Assembly (NCBI RefSeq): GCF_002158995.1
Contig: NZ_LOHF01000032.1
Coordinates: 1-50,209 of the forward strand
Direction of reading: 5' to 3'
DNA from: Pseudomonas caspiana
GTDB taxonomy: Bacteria > Pseudomonadota > Gammaproteobacteria > Pseudomonadales > Pseudomonadaceae
DNA: 50,209 nt
Positions 1 through 7,973 of the stretch are shown one piece after another. A model generated the notes under the pieces. That model saw only the letters and a program-made list of their open reading frames with translations, was not told the DNA's origin and did no database searches. The position numbers and the translations under genes are program-made. Position 1 is the first letter of the stretch. Each line of letters begins with the position of its first letter.

Positions 1-135
1 TATGCCGAGCGACAGCGAGGCACCCAGTGGTGGGGCAAGAGCCTTTTGCTTACTTTTGGCTGGGCCGGCTTCCGGAACAAAAGTGAGGCGCCGTAAGGGC
101 GCAACCAATATCAGCCGTTACCCCGGTAATGGATA
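1..135. repeat. Dispersed Pseudomonas palindromic repeat, cut by the window edge
   Basis: Non-coding sequence upstream of rpsB with nested inverted repeats: ACTTTTG at 52-58 pairs with CAAAAGT at 78-84, and GCGCC at 88-92 pairs with GGCGC at 98-102. The wording resembles a repeat I remember from many intergenic regions of fluorescens/syringae-type genomes, where it is often mis-annotated as short proteins. The left end is outside the window. The map gene usually lies divergently upstream of rpsB in Pseudomonas, but I see no start of it here. Identity as a multi-copy repeat is from memory. Confidence 0.5.
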
Positions 136-227
136 TGTACGCAAAAAATCGCCTCCGCATTATTCGTGCTTACACAGGGCTAATGAGTGGGGCAGTAAAG
201 CATCGTGCAACCTGCACGTAATTGGGT

Positions 228-256
228 TTCCGTTATTCGGACTTCTATGGTATAAA
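228..256 (+). promoter_or_regulatory. Probable rpsB-tsf promoter
   Basis: A good -10 hexamer TATAAA sits at 251-256. The -35 region is weak (TTCCGT at 228-233, 17 bp spacing). Transcription would start near 263 and give a leader of about 130 nt before rpsB. Confidence 0.45.
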
Positions 257-263
257 ATGCGCC

Positions 264-396
264 GCTTTCCGGGGTAAGCCCCGCAAGCACTAACCCACAC
301 ACGTGTCGACACGATGACCTGGGTGCCCTCGGCTCGAAGCCGCTGGTTGGTCATTGGGATACGTGGAGGCCTAACCCGACTTATCAAGGAACTATC
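264..396 (+). promoter_or_regulatory. rpsB 5' leader, candidate S2 autoregulatory element
   Basis: A long untranslated leader precedes rpsB. ATGACC at 314-319 pairs with GGTCAT at 349-354 and encloses a tight hairpin, CGGCT (330-334) with AGCCG (338-342). Gamma-proteobacterial rpsB-tsf operons are known to be repressed by free S2 binding a structured leader (shown in E. coli). That this leader does the same is inference from position and fold. Confidence 0.45.
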
Positions 397-1137
397 ATGT
401 CCCAAGTCAACATGCGCGATATGCTGAAGGCCGGTGTGCACTTCGGCCACCAGACCCGTTACTGGAACCCGAAAATGGGTAAATACATTTTCGGCGCGCG
501 TAACAAGATTCACATTATCAACCTTGAAAAAACCCTGCCTATGTTCAACGAAGCTCTGACTTTCGTTGAAAAACTGGCTTCGGGCAAAAACAAGATTCTG
601 TTCGTCGGCACCAAGCGTTCCGCTGGCAAGATCGTTGCTGAAGAAGCAGCACGTTGCGGTTCGCCGTACGTCGATCACCGCTGGTTGGGCGGCATGCTGA
701 CCAACTTCAAAACCATCCGTCAGTCCATCAAGCGTCTGCGTGAGCTTGAAGTACAGGCTGAAGACGGTACTTTCGCCAAGCTGACCAAGAAAGAGGCGCT
801 GATGCGCACTCGCGATCTGGAAAAGCTGGATCGTAGCCTGGGTGGTATCAAGGACATGGGCGGTCTGCCAGACGCACTGTTCGTTATCGACGTTGATCAC
901 GAGCGCATCGCGATCACCGAAGCTAACAAGCTGGGTATCCCGGTTATCGGCGTAGTCGATACCAACAGCAGCCCGGAAGGCGTTGACTACATCATCCCAG
1001 GCAACGATGACGCAATCCGCGCTATCCAGCTGTACATGGGTTCGATGGCTGACGCTGTAATCCGTGGTCGCAACAACGTTGCTGGCGGCACCGACGTTTT
1101 CGTCGAAGAAGCTCCAGCAGCTGCAGTTGAAGGCTGA
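397..1137 (+). CDS. rpsB: 30S ribosomal protein S2
   Basis: Small-subunit ribosomal protein that joins late in 30S assembly and, with S1, supports mRNA binding. The 246-residue product starts MSQVNMRDMLKAGVHFGHQ and carries the classic S2 motifs GHQTRYWNPKM near residue 17 and HRWLGGMLTN near residue 95, full length for the family. The ATG follows an AAGGA Shine-Dalgarno. It is the first gene of the rpsB-tsf pair. A strong hairpin after the stop probably sets the ratio of S2 to EF-Ts message. The C-terminal tail is acidic and Ala-rich, as in other pseudomonads. Confidence 0.98.
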   Translation: MSQVNMRDMLKAGVHFGHQTRYWNPKMGKYIFGARNKIHIINLEKTLPMFNEALTFVEKLASGKNKILFVGTKRSAGKIVAEEAARCGSPYVDHRWLGGMLTNFKTIRQSIKRLRELEVQAEDGTFAKLTKKEALMRTRDLEKLDRSLGGIKDMGGLPDALFVIDVDHERIAITEANKLGIPVIGVVDTNSSPEGVDYIIPGNDDAIRAIQLYMGSMADAVIRGRNNVAGGTDVFVEEAPAAAVEG

Positions 1138-1168
1138 GTAGTTAACGCCTAGCGTTTACTCAGTACGC

Positions 1169-1193
1169 AAAAAGGGGGCTTGGCCCCCTTTTT
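1169..1193 (+). terminator. rpsB-tsf intergenic terminator/attenuator
   Basis: AAAAAGGGGG at 1169-1178 pairs with CCCCCTTTTT at 1184-1193, giving a GC-rich hairpin followed by U residues. It lies between two genes that are normally cotranscribed, so partial termination is likely. Confidence 0.8.
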
Positions 1194-1327
1194 GCCACCT
1201 CGAGAACCATGTGTTGGCGTTGTCATGACGTTGTTGTCATTTACGGCTGTCACCATGCGTTTTCAAGAATTTGAACGCCCGTTAATGCGGGTGGAATGGT
1301 TTAAGACCTATCCAAGAGGATTTTGAA

Positions 1328-2197
1328 ATGGCAGAGATTACTGCAGCGTTGGTTAAAGAACTGCGCGAGCGTACCGGCGAAGGCATGATGGATTGCAAAA
1401 AGGCCTTGACCAAGGCTGGCGGCGACATCGAAAAAGCCATTGATGACATGCGTGCTTCGGGCGCCATCAAGGCTGCCAAGAAAGCAGGCAACGTTGCTGC
1501 TGAAGGCGCTATCGCTGTTAAAGTTGCTGAAGATGGCAAGCGCGCTACCATCATCGAAGTCAACTCTCAGACTGACTTCCTGGCCCTGCAAGACGATTTC
1601 AAGAACTTCGTCACCAGCAGCCTGGAAAAAGCATTCGCAGACAAACTGACCGACGCAGCTCCGCTGATCGAAGCTCAGGAAGTCGAGCGTACTGCTCTGG
1701 TTGCCAAAGTTGGCGAGAACGTGAACATCCGTCGTCTGGCGAGCATCGAAGGTGACGTGGTCAACGCTTACCTGCACGGCAACAAGATTGGTGTTGTCGT
1801 TGTCCTGAAAGGCGGCGACGCTGAGCTGGCCAAAGATATCGCTATGCACGTAGCTGCAAGCAACCCTGAGTTCCTGCTGCCTTCGGAAGTTTCTGCCGAA
1901 GCGATCGAGCGTGAGAAGGGCGTCTTCCTGCAACTGAACGAAGACAAGATCAAAGGCAAGCCAGCCGAAATCGTTGAGAAAATGGTTGCCGGTCGTATCA
2001 CCAAGTTCCTGGCTGAGGCCAGCCTTGTTGAGCAAGCTTTCGTCAAGAACCCGGAAATCAAGGTCGGCGAGCTGGCCAAGAAAGCCGGTGCTGAAATCGT
2101 TTCCTTCACCTACTTCAAAGTGGGCGAAGGCATCGATAAGCCAGTCGACAACTTCGCTGAAGAAGTCGCTGCGCAAGTAGCTGCAAGCAAGAAGTAA
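1328..2197 (+). CDS. tsf: Elongation factor Ts
   Basis: Guanine-nucleotide exchange factor that reloads EF-Tu with GTP during translation elongation. The 289-residue product begins MAEITAALVKELRERTGEG, followed by MMDCKKAL, the N-terminal UBA-like domain of EF-Ts. The TDFLA motif near residue 81 belongs to the core that displaces Mg2+ from EF-Tu. The length is usual. The start is supported by an AGAGGA ribosome-binding site 8 bases upstream. It lies 190 bp after rpsB, separated by a hairpin, and is followed by its own terminator. Confidence 0.98.
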   Translation: MAEITAALVKELRERTGEGMMDCKKALTKAGGDIEKAIDDMRASGAIKAAKKAGNVAAEGAIAVKVAEDGKRATIIEVNSQTDFLALQDDFKNFVTSSLEKAFADKLTDAAPLIEAQEVERTALVAKVGENVNIRRLASIEGDVVNAYLHGNKIGVVVVLKGGDAELAKDIAMHVAASNPEFLLPSEVSAEAIEREKGVFLQLNEDKIKGKPAEIVEKMVAGRITKFLAEASLVEQAFVKNPEIKVGELAKKAGAEIVSFTYFKVGEGIDKPVDNFAEEVAAQVAASKK

Positions 2198-2221
2198 GAC
2201 GGTTCACCGACTGTCGTACCC

Positions 2222-2253
2222 AAGAGGCTGCCCGCTTACGCGCGCAGCCTCTT
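2222..2253 (+). terminator. tsf terminator
   Basis: AAGAGGCTGC at 2222-2231 pairs perfectly with GCAGCCTCTT at 2244-2253. The T-run is short (CTTTG), so termination may be partial. Confidence 0.75.
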
Positions 2254-2273
2254 TGTCAAAAAGGAAAAGCTAA

Positions 2274-2333
2274 TTGTTTTCCTTGGAGAAGTGGCTTACA
2301 AGGCTGCATTCTTCTGACGCTGTCGCAGCGTCA
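2274..2333 (+). promoter_or_regulatory. Candidate pyrH promoter and leader hairpin
   Basis: TTGTTT at 2274-2279 and TACAAG at 2297-2302 are spaced by 17 bp and form a moderate sigma-70 match. Immediately downstream, TGACGCTG (2315-2322) pairs with CAGCGTCA (2326-2333). A separate promoter would make sense after the tsf terminator, but the hexamers are imperfect. Confidence 0.35.
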
Positions 2334-2405
2334 AGCTAGAGTAAGCGCAGGCTTAAAGTGCCCGCACAGATTTTTTTTCAGAAAACGCCGCAGGAGAGAT
2401 TCGCA

Positions 2406-3149
2406 ATGGCTCAGCAGGGCAGTGGTTATCAGGCTCGCTATAAACGCATTCTACTCAAGCTTAGCGGCGAGGCCTTGATGGGCTCCGAAGAGTTCGGAAT
2501 CGATCCAAAGGTGCTGGATCGCATGGCGCTGGAAGTCGGCCAACTGGTTGGCATAGGCGTCCAGGTCGGTTTGGTGATTGGTGGTGGCAACCTGTTCCGT
2601 GGCGCAGCATTGAGTGCTGCCGGTATGGATCGTGTCACGGGTGATCACATGGGCATGCTGGCCACTGTGATGAACGCCTTGGCAATGCGCGATGCTCTGG
2701 AGCGTGCCAACATCTCTGCCATCGTTATGTCTGCCATTTCCATGGTGGGTGTGACGGATCACTACGATCGCCGTAAAGCGATGCGTCACCTGAATTCCAA
2801 AGAAGTCGTGATTTTCGCGGCTGGTACTGGCAATCCATTCTTCACAACCGACTCGGCCGCTTGCTTGCGAGCAATCGAAATTGATGCCGATGTTGTCCTG
2901 AAGGCAACCAAGGTCGACGGTGTGTACACCGCAGACCCGTTCAAAGACCCGCATGCAGAGAAGTTCGATCATCTGACTTACGATGAAGTTCTGGATCGCA
3001 AGCTGGGCGTAATGGATCTGACGGCAATCTGTCTGTGCCGCGATCACAAGATGCCACTCCGTGTTTTTAATATGAACAAGCCCGGCGCCCTGCTGAATAT
3101 CGTACATGGCGGCGCTGAAGGAACCCTGATCGAGGAAGGCGCACAATGA
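2406..3149 (+). CDS. pyrH: UMP kinase
   Basis: Phosphorylates UMP to UDP with ATP, the committed step towards UTP and CTP, in the cytoplasm. It belongs to the amino-acid-kinase fold of bacterial hexameric UMP kinases. Visible motifs are RILLKLSGEALMG near the N-terminus, VIGGGNLFRG, and TKVDGVYTADP near residue 170. The open frame reaches further upstream to 2358, but the ATG at 2406 has an AGGAGA site and gives the family start MAQQGSGYQARYKRILLK and 247 residues, the usual length. The stop overlaps the frr start by four bases (ATGA), indicating translational coupling. Confidence 0.97.
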   Translation: MAQQGSGYQARYKRILLKLSGEALMGSEEFGIDPKVLDRMALEVGQLVGIGVQVGLVIGGGNLFRGAALSAAGMDRVTGDHMGMLATVMNALAMRDALERANISAIVMSAISMVGVTDHYDRRKAMRHLNSKEVVIFAAGTGNPFFTTDSAACLRAIEIDADVVLKATKVDGVYTADPFKDPHAEKFDHLTYDEVLDRKLGVMDLTAICLCRDHKMPLRVFNMNKPGALLNIVHGGAEGTLIEEGAQ

Positions 3150-3703
3150 TCAACGAAATCAAAAAAGACGCTCAAGAGCGCATGCAGAAATCACTCGAAT
3201 CCCTGAACCATGCATTTGGTCAGATTCGTACTGGCAAGGCTCACCCGAGCATTCTGGGCAGCGTAATGGTGCCTTACTACGGCGCTGATACGCCTTTGAG
3301 TGGTGTTGCCAACGTTACGGTAAAAGACTCGCGCACCCTGCAGGTCGTAGCTTTCGAGCGCAATATGCTGGCTGCTGTCGACAAGGCGATCCAGAGCGCT
3401 GGTCTGAACCTTAATCCGACCAACCTCGGTGAGCTGTTGCTGATCTCCATGCCAGCCTTGACCGAAGAAACCCGCAAGGGCTTCACCAAGCAGGCGCGCA
3501 GTGCCGCTGAAGATGCTCGTGTTGCTGTGCGCAACATTCGCCGCGATGCGTTGGGTGACTTGAAGAAACTGGTCAAGGACAAGGAAATCAGCGAAGACGA
3601 AGAGCGTCGTGCTGCTGCCGATATCCAGAAACTGACCGACAAGGCAGAGGCTGACATCGATTCGGCCACCAAGGCAAAAGAAGCAGACCTGATGGCCGTA
3701 TAA
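3146..3703 (+). CDS. frr: Ribosome recycling factor
   Basis: Splits the post-termination ribosome together with EF-G. The 185-residue product matches the family length exactly and starts MINEIKKDAQERMQKSLES. The KAHPSILGSVMVPYYG segment and the C-terminal helical region, rich in Lys and Glu (KDKEISEDEERRAAADIQKL), are characteristic. It overlaps the end of pyrH by ATGA and is followed after 16 bases by uppS, so pyrH-frr-uppS probably form one message. Confidence 0.98.
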   Translation: MINEIKKDAQERMQKSLESLNHAFGQIRTGKAHPSILGSVMVPYYGADTPLSGVANVTVKDSRTLQVVAFERNMLAAVDKAIQSAGLNLNPTNLGELLLISMPALTEETRKGFTKQARSAAEDARVAVRNIRRDALGDLKKLVKDKEISEDEERRAAADIQKLTDKAEADIDSATKAKEADLMAV

Positions 3704-3719
3704 GGTTCGGGGCGCTTTC

Positions 3720-4475
3720 ATGGAAAAGACAAAATCGACCGCGCCGTCATCGGTGCCGCGTCATGTCGCGATCATCATGGATGGTAATAACCGCTGGGCG
3801 AAAAAGCGCCTGTTGCCTGGTGTCGCAGGGCATAAAGCGGGTGTCGATGCAGTTCGGGCGGTTATCGAAGTGTGCGCCGAGGCCAAGGTCGAGGTGCTCA
3901 CGCTGTTCGCATTTTCCAGTGAAAACTGGCAGCGGCCAGCCGAGGAGGTTGGAGCGTTGATGGAGCTTTTTTTCACGGCGCTGCGTCGTGAAACCAAGCG
4001 CCTGAACGAGAACGAGATCAGTCTGCGCATTATCGGCGACCGCTCTCGTTTCCATCCGGAGCTTCAGGCCGCCATGCGAGAAGCTGAAAGCCGTACCGCT
4101 GGCAATGATCGCTTCGTCTTACAGATTGCTGCCAACTACGGCGGTCAGTGGGACATCGCGCAGGCTGCCCAGCGACTCGCGCGTGAAGTTCAAGCCGGGC
4201 ATTTGCGTCCGGACGACATTACGCCTGAGTTACTGCAGACCTGTCTGGCAACCGGAGACCTGCCGTTGCCGGATCTGTGCATTCGCACGGGTGGCGAGCA
4301 CCGCATCAGTAACTTCCTGCTTTGGCAGCTGGCCTATGCCGAGCTGTACTTCTCCGACCTGTTCTGGCCGGACTTCAAACACGATGCCATGCGCGCTGCG
4401 CTGGCCGATTTCGCTTCGCGTCAGCGTCGCTTCGGTAAAACGAGTGAGCAGATCGAAGCTGGAGCCCGGGTTTAA
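3720..4475 (+). CDS. uppS: Isoprenyl transferase (undecaprenyl diphosphate synthase)
   Basis: cis-Prenyltransferase that extends farnesyl diphosphate with isopentenyl diphosphate to C55 undecaprenyl diphosphate, the lipid carrier for peptidoglycan and O-antigen. The 251-residue product has the signature HVAIIMDGNNRWAKKR near residue 15, with the catalytic Asp in MDGN, FAFSSENWQRP near residue 66, and RTGGEHRISNFLLWQ near residue 195. The stop and the cdsA start share a base (TAATG), which suggests coupling to phospholipid synthesis. Confidence 0.97.
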   Translation: MEKTKSTAPSSVPRHVAIIMDGNNRWAKKRLLPGVAGHKAGVDAVRAVIEVCAEAKVEVLTLFAFSSENWQRPAEEVGALMELFFTALRRETKRLNENEISLRIIGDRSRFHPELQAAMREAESRTAGNDRFVLQIAANYGGQWDIAQAAQRLAREVQAGHLRPDDITPELLQTCLATGDLPLPDLCIRTGGEHRISNFLLWQLAYAELYFSDLFWPDFKHDAMRAALADFASRQRRFGKTSEQIEAGARV

Positions 4476-5293
4476 TGTTGAAACAACGGATCATCACGGC
4501 ACTCATTCTGCTACCGATCGCACTTTGCGGTTTCTTCCTGCTGTCCGGGGCCAGCTTCGCCCTGTTCATCGGCGTAGTAGTCACCCTGGGAGCCTGGGAG
4601 TGGGCGCGTCTTGCCGGGTTCCCCGCTCAGTCGGCGCGTGTCGCTTATGCGGTGATGGTTGCCGCACTGTTGTTCCTGTTGTACCTGATGCCGGGGCTTG
4701 CACCGTGGATTCTGGTTGCGGCGGTTATCTGGTGGGCGGTAGCGACCTGGCTGGTGCTGACTTACCCAGAGTCCAGTCGACACTGGTCCAGCGCAATCTG
4801 CAAGCTGGCCATTGGTTTGTTGATTTTGCTCCCAGCCTGGCAAGGGCTGGTGCTGATCAAGCAGGCTCCGCTGGGTAACTGGTTGATTCTCTCGGTGATG
4901 GTTCTGGTGTGGGGCGCAGATATTGGTGCGTACTTCTCCGGTAAGGCTTTTGGCAAGCGCAAGCTGGCCCCGAAAGTCAGTCCCGGCAAAAGCTGGGAGG
5001 GTGTGTACGGTGGTTTGCTGGGCTGCCTTCTGATCACCGTCGTGGTCGGGATTGTTCGTGAGTGGTCCGCGTCACAATTCCTGTTCGGCTTGTTGGGCAC
5101 CGCAATTGTTGTGTTCATCTCCGTGATAGGGGATTTGACTGAAAGCATGTTCAAGCGCCAGTCCGGCATCAAGGACAGTAGTAATCTGTTGCCCGGTCAT
5201 GGCGGTGTCCTTGATCGCATCGATAGTCTGACTGCCGCTATTCCGGTTTTTGCCGTTTTGCTTTGGGCTGCTGCTGATTGGGGCGTGCTGTGA
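4475..5293 (+). CDS. cdsA: Phosphatidate cytidylyltransferase
   Basis: Integral inner-membrane enzyme that makes CDP-diacylglycerol from phosphatidic acid and CTP, the precursor of all phospholipids. The 272-residue protein has multiple hydrophobic helices beginning with LILLPIALCGFFLLSGA. The CTP-transferase signature lies near the C-terminus as SVIGDLTESMFKRQSGIKD, continuing to LPGHGGVLDRIDS. It starts within the uppS stop codon and ends over the GTG start of dxr (GTGA). Confidence 0.97.
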   Translation: MLKQRIITALILLPIALCGFFLLSGASFALFIGVVVTLGAWEWARLAGFPAQSARVAYAVMVAALLFLLYLMPGLAPWILVAAVIWWAVATWLVLTYPESSRHWSSAICKLAIGLLILLPAWQGLVLIKQAPLGNWLILSVMVLVWGADIGAYFSGKAFGKRKLAPKVSPGKSWEGVYGGLLGCLLITVVVGIVREWSASQFLFGLLGTAIVVFISVIGDLTESMFKRQSGIKDSSNLLPGHGGVLDRIDSLTAAIPVFAVLLWAAADWGVL

Positions 5294-6480
5294 GTCGTCC
5301 TCAACTGGTTACCGTTTTAGGCGCTACCGGCTCGGTTGGCCTGAGTACTCTTGACGTCATTGCTCGTCATCCTGATCTCTATCAGGTTTTTGCTCTGACT
5401 GGCTTTACTCGCCAGAGCGAGTTGCTGGCGTTGTGTATCAGGCACACCCCTCGCTTCGCTGTGATGCCGACTCAGGAGTCTGCGCGCAAGTTGCAGGATG
5501 ATCTGGCTGCCGCTGGTCTCGATACTCGAGTGCTGGTGGGGGAGGGCGGTCTTTGTGAGGTTGCCGCTCACCCTCAGGTCGATACCGTGCTGGCGGCGAT
5601 TGTCGGTGCTGCCGGCCTGCGGCCTACGTTGGCGGCTGTCGAGGCAGGCAAGAAAATCTTGCTGGCGAATAAGGAAGCGCTGGTCATGTCCGGCACCTTG
5701 TTCATGCAAGCCGTTCGTCAAAGTGGTTCTGCTCTTCTGCCTATTGATAGTGAGCACAATGCGATTTTCCAGTGCTTGCCGCTTGATTACGCCCGAGGCC
5801 TGGGGCCGGTTGGTGTACGGCGCATTTTGTTGACCGCGTCCGGTGGTCCGTTCCGCGAGACGCCGCTAAGCGAGTTGCACAATGTGTCTCCTGAACAAGC
5901 CTGTGCCCATCCCAACTGGTCGATGGGGCGCAAGATTTCGGTCGACTCAGCCAGCATGATGAACAAGGGGCTTGAGCTTATTGAGGCGTGTTGGCTCTTT
6001 GATGCCAGACCTGAACAGGTTGAAGTGGTTATTCATCCGCAGAGCGTTATTCACTCTATGGTCGACTACGTAGACGGGTCGGTACTCGCTCAGTTGGGCA
6101 ATCCGGATATGCGTACGCCGATCGCTCATGCGCTGGCCTGGCCGCAACGTATCGATTCGGGCGTTGCGCCGCTGGACCTGTTCAGTATCGCGCGCCTGGA
6201 CTTCCAGGCCCCTGACGAGCAGCGCTTCCCGTGTCTGCGTCTGGCGCGGCAAGCTGCCGAGGCTGGCAACAGTGCGCCAGCCATGTTGAATGCGGCAAAT
6301 GAAGTAGCTGTGGCTGCATTTCTTGATCGGCGCATCCGCTATCCGGAAATCGCGAGTATGATCGACGATGTTTTGAATCTTGAACCCGTTGTTCCGGTCG
6401 CTGATCTGGAAACTGTATTCGACGTGGATTCAAAAGCGCGCGTTCTGGCAGAGCAATGGCTCAGCCGCAACGGGCGATAA
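5290..6480 (+). CDS. dxr: 1-deoxy-D-xylulose 5-phosphate reductoisomerase
   Basis: Converts DXP to 2-C-methyl-D-erythritol 4-phosphate with NADPH, the first committed step of the MEP isoprenoid pathway. ispD and ispF of the same pathway lie further right in this window. The Rossmann motif VLGATGSVGLSTLDV is at the N-terminus. The metal/substrate motif SEHNAIFQ is near residue 152 and the flexible-loop region around NWSMGRKISVDSASMMNKG is intact. I choose GTG at 5290, overlapping the cdsA stop as GTGA, because it gives MSRPQLVTVLG and 396 residues, the family length. A TTG at 5278 is less likely. Confidence 0.96.
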   Translation: MSRPQLVTVLGATGSVGLSTLDVIARHPDLYQVFALTGFTRQSELLALCIRHTPRFAVMPTQESARKLQDDLAAAGLDTRVLVGEGGLCEVAAHPQVDTVLAAIVGAAGLRPTLAAVEAGKKILLANKEALVMSGTLFMQAVRQSGSALLPIDSEHNAIFQCLPLDYARGLGPVGVRRILLTASGGPFRETPLSELHNVSPEQACAHPNWSMGRKISVDSASMMNKGLELIEACWLFDARPEQVEVVIHPQSVIHSMVDYVDGSVLAQLGNPDMRTPIAHALAWPQRIDSGVAPLDLFSIARLDFQAPDEQRFPCLRLARQAAEAGNSAPAMLNAANEVAVAAFLDRRIRYPEIASMIDDVLNLEPVVPVADLETVFDVDSKARVLAEQWLSRNGR

Positions 6481-6541
6481 TCGCAGACGCTAGAAGGTAC
6501 TGGCGCAAGGCTTGGTCCAAGCCGGTACCTGGAGAAAGTTG

Positions 6542-7894
6542 ATGAGCGCGCTCTATATGATTGTTGGCACCCTGGTAGCGCTGGGCGTGCTGGTTACCTT
6601 TCACGAATACGGCCACTTCTGGGTGGCGCGGCGTTGTGGCGTCAAGGTTTTACGTTTTTCGGTTGGCTTTGGTACGCCGCTTTTTCGCTGGCATGACCGC
6701 CAGGGTACCGAGTATGTGATTGCTGCCATCCCTCTGGGCGGCTACGTAAAAATGCTCGATGAGCGCGAGGGTAACGTCCCTCCCGAGCTGGCCGATCAGT
6801 CTTTCAATCGTAAGACTGTCTATCAGCGTATTGCCATTGTCAGCGCCGGTCCTATTGCGAACTTCCTGCTGGCTATCTTTTTCTTCTGGATCCTGGCCAT
6901 GCTGGGTAGCCAGCAGGTGCGTCCGGTCATTGGCGCGGTTGAGCCCGGCAGTATTGCGCAAGTAGCCGGATTGAGTGCCGGGCAGGAAATTGTCTCCGTC
7001 GATGGTGAGGCAACATCGGGCTGGTCAGCGGTCAATCTGCAGTTGGTTCGTCGCCTGGGTGAAAGTGGCAACGTCGCACTGAAGGTCCGCGAGCCTGGCG
7101 CAACGGTTGATACTGCTCACAGTCTGGCGCTGGATAACTGGCTGAAGGGCGCTGAAGAGCCAGATCCGATCAAGTCGTTGGGCATTCGTCCGTGGCGTCC
7201 GGCATTGCCGCCGGTGCTGGCCGAGCTGGACCCTAAAGGTCCTGCGCAGGCAGCAGGGTTGAAAACCGGCGACAAGCTGGTGGCTCTGGATGGGCGTCCT
7301 GTAGACGAATGGCAGCAAGTGGTTGACTGGGTGCGTGAGCGTCCCGATGCAAAAATTTCTCTCGGCGTAGAGCGCGATGGTGCACGACTCGATGTGCCGC
7401 TGACTCTTGCGGCGCGTGGCGAAGGCAAGGCTGCAAGTGGTTATCTGGGGGCCGGCGTCAAAGGTATCGACTGGCCTCCCGAGATGCTGCGCGAAGTCAG
7501 TTATGGTCCGTTGGCCGCTGTGGCCGAGGGCGCCAGCCGCACATGGACCATGAGCGTACTGACCCTCGATTCGCTCAGGAAAATGTTGTTCGGTGAGCTC
7601 TCGGTAAAAAACTTGAGTGGACCGATAACCATTGCTAAAGTGGCGGGCGCTTCGGCCCAGTCGGGCATAGGTGATTTCCTGAATTTCCTCGCTTATCTGA
7701 GCATAAGCCTGGGAGTCCTGAATTTACTGCCTATTCCAGTGCTGGACGGGGGGCATTTGTTGTTCTATCTGATCGAGTGGGCACGTGGTCGCCCCCTTTC
7801 GGAAAGGGTTCAAGGTTGGGGGGTTCAGATTGGTATCAGTCTGGTGGTGGGCGTTATGTTGCTCGCGCTGGTCAACGATCTGGGTCGACTGTAA
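6542..7894 (+). CDS. rseP: Site-2 protease RseP (MucP)
   Basis: Inner-membrane zinc metalloprotease that carries out the second, intramembrane cut of the anti-sigma factor (RseA/MucA) and so releases the envelope-stress sigma factor. The active site HEYGH is at residues 21-25 in the first transmembrane helix. Two periplasmic PDZ domains occupy roughly residues 110-290, and the LDGGHL motif lies in the C-terminal membrane part. ATG at 6542 gives MSALYMIVGTLVALGVLVTF and 450 residues, as in P. aeruginosa. A GTG 30 bases upstream would add residues the family lacks. Confidence 0.96.
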   Translation: MSALYMIVGTLVALGVLVTFHEYGHFWVARRCGVKVLRFSVGFGTPLFRWHDRQGTEYVIAAIPLGGYVKMLDEREGNVPPELADQSFNRKTVYQRIAIVSAGPIANFLLAIFFFWILAMLGSQQVRPVIGAVEPGSIAQVAGLSAGQEIVSVDGEATSGWSAVNLQLVRRLGESGNVALKVREPGATVDTAHSLALDNWLKGAEEPDPIKSLGIRPWRPALPPVLAELDPKGPAQAAGLKTGDKLVALDGRPVDEWQQVVDWVRERPDAKISLGVERDGARLDVPLTLAARGEGKAASGYLGAGVKGIDWPPEMLREVSYGPLAAVAEGASRTWTMSVLTLDSLRKMLFGELSVKNLSGPITIAKVAGASAQSGIGDFLNFLAYLSISLGVLNLLPIPVLDGGHLLFYLIEWARGRPLSERVQGWGVQIGISLVVGVMLLALVNDLGRL

Positions 7895-7919
7895 AGCTTA
7901 GCTTTGCTGAGTTGCGAAT

Positions 7920-7945
7920 CTGCCGCATTTTGCGGCAGTTTGTTT
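7920..7945 (+). terminator. Hairpin between rseP and bamA
   Basis: CTGCCGCA at 7920-7927 pairs with TGCGGCAG at 7931-7938, followed by a T-rich tract (TTTGTTT). It looks like a weak intrinsic terminator or attenuator just before bamA. Confidence 0.6.
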
Positions 7946-7973
7946 ATTGCCAGTTGGAATAAGAAAGGACTTC

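Noticed and set aside
2..277. 91-residue plus-strand ORF at the left edge
   Set aside because: It runs through a palindromic repeat and into the rpsB promoter, has no ribosome site and no recognisable domain. Such ORFs are typical spurious calls in Pseudomonas repeats.
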